Positions 54,601 to 64,000 of a stretch of DNA of 64,000 bases are shown one piece after another. The first letter of the stretch is position 1. Each line of letters opens with the position of its first letter. The DNA is taken from NCBI GenBank assembly GCA_004835665.1, contig RBKR01000001.1, positions 682,001-746,000 of the forward strand. The letters are read 5' to 3'. A program made the position numbers and the translations under genes. This DNA is from Phoma sp. XZ068 (Eukaryota > Ascomycota > Dothideomycetes > Pleosporales > Didymellaceae). The notes beneath the pieces are model-generated. The model did not search any database. It saw only the letters and a list, made by a program, of their open reading frames with translations, and was not told where the DNA came from.

Positions 54601-57600
54601 CCAAAACGTCTCGAGCACGAGTATCGAGCCAGCGCTGAGTTTGTACCATGGCTGTGGAAATTGGCAGGTGGCCATCAGCAAGCTGCTGTAGCCCGCTCAG
54701 TTTGAACGAGAGAAGGTGTTCAGGCAATGCTATCATGATCCCGCCACGGTCGCACATTCGTGAATGAAGTTGTCGATACAACCGCATTAAGGAAATATTG
54801 GCAGGAGTCTTGCGTGAGAAGGGAATATGCATGATCTCTCGGTTGACCAGGCTTCCAAGTTTAGCGTGAAGCACTTGCGCAGACTGTAAAAGTAACGGAC
54901 GCGGGACTACGATGCGCGCCAAATCCTGCTTGTTCGCTAAGATGGCAGCGACCATTGCTTTGATTAGTTAGTAGTGACTTCCAAACGTGAACGGGGCATT
55001 TACGGAGAATACATGACGTCTTGCCTTTACCCATCAACAGCTGCAGCACTGAGTTCTCTTCCGACGCCGGCGATATCGTTGCCAAGGCTACTTGTACTTG
55101 CTCCTCACGAATCATAATATCACCATCAATTTCCAGAAGAAGCCAGTCAGTGTAGTAGGCAGGGTCCCAGTTAGTGTGGCCACGGTTAGCACACTCTTCG
55201 CGTTGCTGCTGATCCTTTCGTCTCTTCTGAGCATCCTGAATGCGCAACAATTGCTGAAGCTTTGTGACAGCCACGCCCAATGATACAAGGGCCTCTTTAA
55301 CACCAGGTCCAAAGGTGTTACCTAAGTTTGACCGTAGTTCAGTAAGAAGGTCTGTAACAGCCATTTTCGGCCATAGATCAACTAACAAGAGCCACTTCGC
55401 TTGCGGATCATGTGCAGCCAGGCCTTGCTTGACTTCTTCTACCATCATTTTGACGTTGTCTTTCGCAGGCCGAATATCATCATTTCCGATCCAGTGACCC
55501 ATTGGTTGAGGAACATTGTGTTGGTTCTGCAAGTGCAGTTGTAAGGCGTCAATACTGGCCTCCATCTCATTGGCGTACCGAGAATGTACCATTGAAGCTT
55601 TGTTTCGAAAGTCGCTTACAATAGCTCTGAGCTTCAGAATCTCAGGAATTCGACTACCTTTGGAAGCTTTCGCAGTCTTTCGGTAGTCCAGAGGAGGAGT
55701 TTTGTAATGACGGGTGAGAGTATTGTCCAAAGTACCCGGGCGCAGTAGTGTGTTAATGGATCTTGGCATGAGCGCGCCATCAGCAGCCGAGACGCTTCCA
55801 CGCTGGTAGTTAACACGACGGATCGACTGTTGCAGAAGACGGGTAAGGGAGAGGTTGTCTCCGTCTCTATTTCTTGACGCATAAAGTTGTTGCGGCCTGA
55901 AGGTGGTTGAGATGTCAGTCTTCGGTCCGCTGGCGCTGGTTACCAAAGTCGATGTGCTTGGCTGAGCTGCACTTGATCGATCCAACAGTATCTGAGCTTT
56001 CTCGAGGTACTTTGCGAGCTCGTGGTTTCGAGTCAATCGTTGCCACTCTGGTGTCAGGTCTTCCAGGGCTCTCCCGACATCAATATATACAGTGTCAATA
56101 TCCGCCAGCTTGGTGACATCGATTTCTGATCGTGGCCATTGAGCTTGTATCAAACAAGCTAAGGCTTCACAGCTCTGTGCGACGTATTGGCCATGGTTGT
56201 TTTCCGCAACGACGATTTGAGACCTTTTTTTGAAACCCGTTGCCACGAATGGCATCCTGGCCTTTTCCATCAAGGAAACAAGGTAGGAAGTAGGCGGCGC
56301 TCCATCTGTGCGAAAGTGAAAGTACGAAGCATGTCGGGGTGGCTCGAGTGATTTGAGCTCTGGAGACATGATGAAGGAGATGAGTTTGTCGAGAAGATCG
56401 AGGTTGGCATCCTCAGAGAATGCGATCGGTCCTAGGAGGAACATAAGGATGTAACGATCTTGCCGGTCGCACTTCATCGCCCGCTGTGTGAGTGCACCCC
56501 ATTCTGCTTTGATGTCAACAGCAATCAAATCTGTGAGCAGAACTTTCTGAAAGCACTTGTCGTAGCCGCCAATCAAAGGTGCGTCGTGCAGCAAACTAAG
56601 AAGGCTAGGCGAGTCGACTGGGGAGAGCTGTTGCGTAAGAAGCTGTTTGGTCACATGGAAGGCATTCGCTTGAGCCATTGTCGTCGCACGCTGATCTCTT
56701 CCATGGTGAATCAGATCATTCTCCAGCGGCTGTCTTGCAAATGTGCGTGCCATCGCTCGTGCTGCCAAATGAGGATTAGGCTTCTTAAGAAGCGCCGTAG
56801 CAGTCTCGCTCTTCTTTGAAGCGCCTGGAGAAAATTCGAGTAGAGAAGAAGTTCGTCGTAAGATCTTGTCCACATAAGGCCTGAATCGATCATCTTGAGT
56901 ATGTCTCGTCAGTTCAGGACGCCATACCAACGTCTCCATGAATTGCAAATCCACAGGGTAGTACCCGCGCATTGGTGACAGCTCAGCTAATAGCTGCAAG
57001 ATCAATACGTGGCCATCATTCAGTGGACTCCAAGGCTGATAGAGCCCGGTCTGGAGAAGGCGGAGTGCCTCCTCCACCCCAGTTCGCGAAGTCAGCAAAT
57101 CCGGCATTACATGCGACGTGTATGCATGTAAGAGAGCCTTGGTGTATAAGAGTGTCGGCTCAACAGGACAGTCGATACGACCCAGTGTTTCATTAATGTC
57201 GTACTTCAGGTACGTATCTCCACCAGTCTCTATCTTGACAGAAACGTGAACATCATCTCGGGTGACTTGGAAGTTGGTGCTTTTCAGTATCAAAATACTC
57301 TTTTGGCGACGATTGGCTACGGACTGGACAACAATCTTGCTCTTTAGACCGTACCATGTGCCAGCGTCTTGATCCTGCGTGATGATCGCACCAAGCCGTA
57401 AAGACTGTAGTAAACCATTCTCGTTGATGTAAAAGCTTAGTTCCAAACGCTTGAGCTCGACTGTAATTCTCCCATCTCGTGACAAGAATACAATGATCTG
57501 GTTGAGGTCCGCGAAAGACTCGAAGATGGTGGAGATCCGCTGCGTCGTCTCATTTGAGGAGTTCAACAAAGTGGTTTCGGACGGAAGCCCAACTCGTCTA

Positions 57601-60600
57601 ACAGCTTGGCATTGTCCGTATGAGATACCGTAAATCCACCAGTTGCTGGGTTTTGATATCCACATGTCTTGCCGACGGATCTCAAGTTCGCCCTTTCGTA
57701 CATTAAGCCAATGATAGCAACCGGATATAAGAGGAGCTGGAAGATCACGCGATGCTGTGCCGAAAATTCCAGCAGGTATGTACTCATAGACCTGGTCATG
57801 CTGCACCGCACGAACAATCATGGTGCGGTCCCGGAATCCAAGGTGAATACGCTGGCCTCCCTTCATTGGCTCAGACACAGCCCATGACATTCCTTGAAGC
57901 GGCGAAGGAAACACCATTGGGTTCGTATTTCCCAAAATCTGTCGATACAGTTGATTGTGTCGGTATGTCAACGGAAGGGTGCTCATCTCTTGTCCGTCTA
58001 TAAGCAGGGTGCCATAGACGTAGTTGTAGTGCACGAAGTATGAGTGGTTGTGACTGTCGCTTGTTGACCTCAACTCCAGCAGGACCCACCACGTACCAGT
58101 AGATGAGTCTGAGATCGTAGCTCCATAGCCTTCAGGAACCTGCCATAGGCGATTCACCGCCTGGATCAAGGCCTCCGGATTCAACAGAATCGAACGTCTA
58201 AGAAGATCGCGATTCTCGTATGAAAACAAAACATCGTGAATGATCCAATTCCTGTCCTTGTATGGCAAGTATGTGAACTCCTCCACAAGATTGTAGTTCA
58301 AGGATATGGAAGCACTGATGTATTGCTGGAGAGCCGCAGTCTCGAATAACTTCTGGGGATCGGTGTGCAGAGTTCGCTTGCATAGCAAGGAAGCCGAGAC
58401 TGCAAAAGGCCTCATCTTGACATCGGTAGTGACGACTGACTGCAGTTCAATCCGCCAAGAATCGGTCGCATCTCGCGCTTGCAGAAGCAGCGCCGCGCTT
58501 CTCTCACGTACAACGCAGGAGCTAGAGAGTGACATGACTTTTAACAAGATGGTGATGAGTATATCCATCTGTATAGGCTCGCGCCAGTTGTAATGGATCG
58601 CATCGAGACGCTTCTGGATTTGCTGTAGCAGTCTCGAACATAACGTGTCGTCGAGAAGAGCAGTGTGTACATCCCTCCGAGGGTCTGTGGTAGTTGATGC
58701 TGGACCAACTTGAAGGAGCAGACGTATCACAAGCACCCAAGTGGCATCAATTGAGAAATTGAGATTGGTGGAGCCCAACTCGCGAATAAGATCCATCCAT
58801 CTTGAGTGGGTGCCGACCAAAAGCCCTTGCCAGGCCATAAACTCGTGCGCACTAACATCTGGAGGGCAATCGGCCTGGCTCGCTTGGATGTCGTTCGATG
58901 AAGGCCAGTCGGCGTATGATGGCTGGAGGACTCGGTAAGGTGAGCTGATCCCTAGCATCACAGGGAAATGGTGCCACAGAGATGCCTTGCCATATTTTCC
59001 AGTCCATGATTGACTGGAAACGTCGTAGTATCTCGGCTTGAGCCCGCAATTGCGGATCACGTCATGCAAACCAACTGGAAACCCCCAATTTGCGTAATGG
59101 GTATCCAAGAAAGCTTTTTTCTCCGAAGCAAGAGTCACCTCACAAAATGAGTCGTTGACATGTGGTTGAAGTTGCGAATACTCTCGGAGCAGCGAGACCC
59201 GCTCCGGTTTCGTAGCCGGCGATGAGCAGCAGATGATCGATAAAATGGACCACGTTGCATTCCTGTACGCAGCGAAGGATTTTGGACACCTCAACTCGAA
59301 CATAGCTGCCTTGGCGGCCGGCTCGTAGCCCGGTAAAGGGTGCTCGAAGATCCGGATCCGTATGCTCTTAGCGGCAGCCCGGAGATCATGCCATTTACAT
59401 GGTTGACGGTGCCTCGATTCCACCATGCCAGGTATAAATCTGTGCGGTACGTCATCGTAGACACAAGTTGTCTCATCTCGCTTCCGAACTATCTCCTCGT
59501 GAAGTTCGCTCTTCTCTTCCCATTCGGCTTCCTTGTCTACGCGCTGCGTGTCGGCCCTGCTTTCAATCTCAAGGCGAAGAAGCTGTCCATCTTCGTCGTG
59601 CTCATCGAAATATCTCACAGCAAAGCAATCGTCAGCAGGGTCGTCAAATATAGTCGTACAATGCATGCCGTAGCGCGCACGATATCGCTTGCTGATGTGA
59701 ATCTGAACCGATTGCACACGCAGTAATTCGTCCAAGGAAAGCAGCTGAAGGGGATCCAGTAAATCAGAGCCGAAGCCAGGGTGATAATTTTGGAGAAGAG
59801 GGTAACAGACCACAGCTTCCTTGTCCATCAGCACCCATAGCTCCATGAGATGTAGGAGCATACGACTCTTCTGATCTGGGTATGGTTCAGGTGATGCCTG
59901 GATTTGCTGGACGTAATCCCGGATAGTCTCACTTAATTCCATGATACGAGAATGCCCCGAGCCGCTAGAGACTTTTGCAGGCTCGATAACTGTCGAGTGG
60001 TGCTGCGAGATTTGAATATGTGAACGTGCTGAGTGCATGTATGGCTTAACAGAAGCAGCGGACTCTTCGTAACGTTCAAGCAGTTCATCTGGAGAACGCT
60101 CCGCATCATTGTTTTGCACGGCCTGTGTCGCAAGAATACGACTGAGGACAGGATAGCTGTTAGCAAGGCGTAAATTAAGTGCCCCCGCCGGAACGAAGGG
60201 ACTCAGCAAAGGTATGCTGCGGCCGTGCGTGTTCTTGTAGTTGCGCCATGTCGCTTTTAACCAGCCACCAGTGGTACGAAGTGTGCTCTCAAATCTCGAG
60301 TCGAGCGAATCGAGCGCAGACTTAATCATTGGACTATCGCTTCCGGTGATTGCAGCACGATCGCTCGCAAGCTTTGCGAGCCTGCGGCCCAGTTTCTCGC
60401 GTAAGAAGGCGACCGACTCAAAGGGTATTCTCTTGAGAACATCCTCCAGAAACTGACGGAGCATCAAGCACATAATCGTCTTGTAGTACAGCCTTCCAAT
60501 ATCGGCTCCAAGATGCCTGTATAGGTGGCGCTGCATCGCGACGCGTATGGTAAGGTAAAACGGCGACCGCCTCCAGGGCTTGTATGCCTGGTCAAACATG

Positions 60601-61366
60601 ACAGTATCTCGTACACGCTTCCGTAGAGTTGGCACGTTGACCGTCGCACCGTTGGCTTCCAGGATTGTCATCAGCAAGCCCGTAACGAGTGTAGGATTGC
60701 TGGTATTTCGAATCTCCGGTAGAGGAGCCGCTGCCTTATAAGTGACTGAAGAGAACTTGGTAACGTATTCGGTAGAAGCTTGCTGTAGGAACGAGGTGAG
60801 GCTGCTCAGGAAAGACTCTTCAAGGAGAGTGGAGTGTGGAACAGATACTGCGCAGCCAGGAAAGTCTCGTAACAACGCGTTCTTCGTGGCAAGAACTTGT
60901 TCACAAGTTGGTGTAACTTCAAATGCTTCAAAAGTCACTCGCTGTTCGCTTGAATCGCTAGCTATGTCAACGGAAAGTCAGGAAAGTTCTAAATTATCGC
61001 TTACCTGTAGTCATTGTAAATGAGTAAGCCACAGTTCTGAGCGGAGACGTGCAAAATGATCGTCCGCTCTCGTTGTATATTAGGAAGCTCTCGGAGTAGA
61101 GCGGGCTTCGTTATTGCTCGTTCAACATGCAACGACTGACAGGCCATGAGCGAGTCACACAGTGTACGAATTTGCTGCTGGGCTGACGATTCGATGTGAG
61201 AGCTCAAGAAGCTAGTTGCTTCAATCAGCCGAGTAAGCAGTGCATTTTCGAGATGGGATAGGTTGCTGTCCTCGCGGCCTGGTACATCGCGCGGTAACGC
61301 AATGTGATTGTACAGTTGCTCGTTGAAAGGCAAGCGCCTGCCAGTCGGGCGACCAAGAGCCGTCAT
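51620..61366 (-). CDS. Giant DUF6606/DUF3638/DUF3645-type protein, 3195 aa, four exons
   Basis: Model: exons 61366-61005, 60957-55013, 54957-53814 and 53756-51620, with introns of 47, 55 and 57 bp. All phases fit and the total is 9588 bases. The layout matches very large fungal proteins often labelled ubiquitinyl hydrolase: an N-terminal region (LPFNEQLYNHIALPRDVPG), a long middle, and at about 2095-2110 QLLMGKGKTSSMVAAILA, the DUF3638 signature (M-G-x-G-K-[ST]-S). That looks like a P-loop core. Next comes RIVVPRPLLLQSAQVL and KLGSLVNREIMHIPFSR, and later FYLNNFVFPQYAKTF. The tail is strongly acidic (DSDHDDDEEF...DESDTEDEKSDEGD). No membrane or signal segment is seen. Catalysis has not been shown for this family to my knowledge; the ubiquitin link is annotation by similarity. 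Confidence 0.85.
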
Positions 61367-62855
61367 GACTGTGGTATTTGTTTAAACCAAAAGGCTCCAG
61401 GGCATGAGGAGAAGTAGATGGATCGAAAGTTGTTAGTTGTAAGGCTGTGGGCGCTTAGACGAAGTGGGGCACCGTGAGGCTGGTAAATAAAGTGAAAGAG
61501 CACGCTGCAGCGGCCTTGTTGGCTGCCAAGCATGGAGACGGCAACATGCAGCTCCCTTCACCGTGAAGCCATTTTATGGCAGCCCAGAGAGGTTGCTGAG
61601 TAATGTTGGTGATGTGAGTGCCCGGTCGTCGATGCAGATGGCCCCCAATGCGCCGAGCGTTCACTTCGAGGTAGCACATGCATCCATTGCTTGTAAGAGT
61701 TCCATATTGCTGAGCACATGCTGTTGGCAATCGATGATGAGGATTGTGTTCCACGGGAAGAAGTGGTTGCAGAATGGTTAGTATAGAGATGTAGGACGCG
61801 AACAACACTTGAGAAAGCTATAGACGAGAAAAAAAGGAAGGATACAACTCTGCAGCTCTATCGTGTAAAGCCGGACACTTGAAAGAGGGCGCGAGGTTGA
61901 CGAAGCGTATGCTGTTAATGTGGAGCGTGTCTCGCGCCGTTCAACATGGCGCAAGTGAAGGATGGCTGCCTCTCAACACAGCAGGCATGGCATTGCCAAC
62001 CCTCACGCGCGTTGAATGAGGTCTACTGAACATTGACAGTGTGATTTCAGCTTTGACGTCGTGCTTTGAGTAGGTCGATGTGGTTTTGCGGTAGGCTGTT
62101 GTCGGTGTGAATCAACCCCAGTCGTCATCAAAAGCATACGTGGGTACGATCAGCGCGAGTAGCGAGCGATGTTCGTAGTTTATATTGCGGTGGGAATTAG
62201 TAATGGCAGGCTTGATGGTACTGATGTGAAGGTGAGGTCTGAGTGTCGAGACGCGACGCTCCTCCCGCGCTAGCTGATTGTTCTCTCCTCCGCTTCTTCT
62301 CCAAGCCACCTTCCCCGATGAAGTAATTCAGTCTTATCTGCGACATGGCCTCTCTAGCCATGATCGTCGTTGCTCTTGATCACTAGTCCTGCAGCTGACC
62401 ACCAGTTCATGCATTGCGTCAGTCAGATTATTTAACTCATCTACGGGATTCGCGAAGTCCGGTTCTCGGAGCAATACAAAACTGAGTCATGTCGTTCATC
62501 TCACCCGTTTAGCTGGCTGTATGGGGAAGGTGCGACCGCAAACGGCTCGACAATTCCCTGCCACGTCGATAACACGGCAACGGAATGCTATTCCCGTGGC
62601 AAATCTGATGCCACATTGCTAGCGGAAGCGTGCCGCACCCTGGCTCCATGAAGCGAAGGATTCTGCCACTGGCTCAAGTTGCGCTGGCGCGACGCTGGTA
62701 CGAAGCTTTTTTGTACGTCGAGCCTCGATGACTCTGTCATCTCAATCGATCGTGCACCCTTTCATCGTCAATGAACGCCTGTTGAGAAGAGGCGCTGTTT
62801 GGTGTTCGTTGAACTTTAGCCGAAGAGCCGAGGAGGCGGAATACTACAAGGTATC
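61367..62855. other. Divergent intergenic region, giant gene / MFS transporter
   Basis: 1.5 kb between two divergent genes. Small minus-strand frames (for example 62112-62309) have no recognisable features. Confidence 0.4.
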
Positions 62856-64000
62856 ATGAGCCTCATCGACAAGGAAGTCGCCGTCACTTCATCGTCTGCT
62901 GAGGAGACAACATCCCCGTCAGTCAAATCGGATACAACCGAGAACCTGCAAACAATAGAAGCTCATCACGATGAGGACCACGCTTCGATATCCTCAGTAT
63001 CGACAGACTCACTCAGCGATACAGATGAGGTACTGTCGATACACCAATCACTCAGTCGCAATGCTGGCCTTGATGAACCCGGCAGCAAGTCTATGGCGCA
63101 CATCACAACTACGACAACGAACATGACCACGGATCCACGCTTTGAGATCGACTTTGACGACAGTGGCGAGAATCCCCAGGACTGGCCTATGGTCAAGAAA
63201 GCTCTAATTATCTTCTTCCAGAGCTACTCAACACTAGTCGTAGTCATGTATTCGACTAGCTACACCAGTGGCATCCCAGGCATGATGGCAACCTTTGGTA
63301 TCCACTCGAAAACACTTGTAGTCCTCGGGATTACCACTTACCTAGCAGGACTTGCTGTTGGTTCTTTGCTGTTGGCTCCACTGAGCGAGATGTACGGCCG
63401 CAGACCAGTATATCTAATCACTGTAGCCGTCTTCACGATACTTATCATTCCCTGCGCGCTGTCCAACAATCTTGCCCAGATCCTGGTTATGCGCTTCTTC
63501 GGCGCCATCGCCGGCGCGGCCATGATATCGAATGCACCAGGAACTGTGTCTGACATCGTCAGCGATGACTATCGCGCCCTCGCCTTCTCAATCTGGTCAA
63601 TCGGACCAATGAATGGTCCAGTGATTGGTCCTCTGGTGGGTGGCTTTGTGTACCAAGCTCTAGGCTGGCGGTGGACGAACTGGGTTGTCATGATCGGGTC
63701 AGGAACATCATGGTTCATGGTCTTCCTCATCAAGGAAACCTACGCGCCCGCCATCCTGCGTGCCAAATCCGCCAAGAAGCGCAAAGAAACAGACGATCCA
63801 CGCTGGCACTCGCGCTACGACGACAAGAAAGCCTTCCTGCCCATGCTGCGCGAGAACTTGTACCGACCCCTTTCAATGGCCATCAACGAGCCCATCTGCA
63901 TCTTCTGGGACGTCTACATCGCCCTCGTGTATGGCGTTCTATATCTCTGCTTCGTCTCCTACCCGATAGTATTCTCCGAGCTGCGCGGCTGGTCACCCGG
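62856..64000 (+). CDS. DHA1-type MFS multidrug/polyamine-like transporter, N-terminal 381 residues, 3' end outside window
   Basis: The ATG at 62856 opens a frame that reaches the window end without a stop. Residues 1-100 are an acidic, Ser/Thr-rich cytosolic tail. NPQDWPMVKKALIIFF precedes helix 1, the usual signature of fungal DHA1 drug:H+ antiporters. LLLAPLSEMYGRRPVYLI is the loop 2-3 motif A, and GAIAGAAMISNAPGTVSDIV and GPVIGPLVGGFV (motif C-like) follow. Helices 1-6, the central loop and the start of helix 7 are present. Export of toxic compounds or polyamines at the plasma membrane is the family role; the substrate is unknown. Confidence 0.85.
   Translation, partial: MSLIDKEVAVTSSSAEETTSPSVKSDTTENLQTIEAHHDEDHASISSVSTDSLSDTDEVLSIHQSLSRNAGLDEPGSKSMAHITTTTTNMTTDPRFEIDFDDSGENPQDWPMVKKALIIFFQSYSTLVVVMYSTSYTSGIPGMMATFGIHSKTLVVLGITTYLAGLAVGSLLLAPLSEMYGRRPVYLITVAVFTILIIPCALSNNLAQILVMRFFGAIAGAAMISNAPGTVSDIVSDDYRALAFSIWSIGPMNGPVIGPLVGGFVYQALGWRWTNWVVMIGSGTSWFMVFLIKETYAPAILRAKSAKKRKETDDPRWHSRYDDKKAFLPMLRENLYRPLSMAINEPICIFWDVYIALVYGVLYLCFVSYPIVFSELRGWSP

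Noticed and set aside
54015..60456. Many 60-130-codon frames opposite and within the giant gene
   Set aside because: All are out-of-frame shadows of a continuous 9.6-kb coding region.
1..64000. tRNA, rRNA, CRISPR arrays, transposons and long terminal repeats
   Set aside because: I looked for cloverleaf B-box patterns, regular repeat-spacer arrays, transposase or reverse-transcriptase motifs and long direct repeats and saw none; a tRNAscan or RepeatMasker run could still find weak cases.

Overview
The window is nuclear DNA of a filamentous ascomycete. Genes are monocistronic, lie on both strands and carry many 42-72 bp GT-AG introns with CTAAC/CTGAC-type branch sites. Typical fungal families are present (Zn2Cys6 regulators, H+-coupled MFS and amino-acid permeases, CE5 and GH93 secreted enzymes, LPxELRNxIY F-box/2EXR-like proteins). 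The gene mix suggests Dothideomycetes, probably Pleosporales, but that placement is inference. I assembled exon models by hand, requiring consistent reading phase, splice signals and family similarity. I saw no rRNA, tRNA, CRISPR array, transposase or prokaryotic operon.

Layout. 0-12 kb: N-terminal part of a PX-PH phospholipase D (cut by the window start), an alpha/beta hydrolase, a 1162-aa Ser/Thr-rich nuclear-type protein, a 78-aa Cys-rich membrane microprotein with three introns, an atypical protein kinase and a divergent 69-aa protein. 12-19.5 kb: secreted GH93-type propeller, a 91-aa two-exon gene behind a degenerate 45-bp tandem repeat, a 102-aa membrane protein, a Q/P-rich GH16 protein without signal peptide, and a 2,2-dialkylglycine decarboxylase. 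20-28.5 kb: mitochondrial-carrier-like protein, secreted M28 aminopeptidase, two small minus-strand genes, a pantothenate-type MFS gene with a damaged splice acceptor, and a WW-domain protein.

28.9-38 kb: a divergent pair of F-box/2EXR-like genes and a third, frameshifted one, plus a Zn2Cys6 regulator (eight exons) and a METTL7-like methyltransferase. 39-51 kb: CE5 esterase, a weak degenerate region, two amino-acid transporters (AAAP and APC) tail to tail, an arrestin-like protein with a PPxY motif, and a second Zn2Cys6 regulator (seven exons). 51.6-61.4 kb: one giant gene for a 3195-aa DUF6606/DUF3638/DUF3645-type protein. 62.9 kb to the end: start of a DHA1-type MFS transporter (cut by the window end).

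How the genes relate: most are independent housekeeping or accessory genes. The most suggestive grouping is two amino-acid permeases next to a PPxY arrestin, because arrestins recruit Rsp5 to permeases. No polyketide or peptide synthase is present, so this is not a visible secondary-metabolite cluster. The best candidates for undescribed biology are the giant DUF protein, the Cys-rich microprotein, the Q/P-rich GH16 protein and the atypical kinase.
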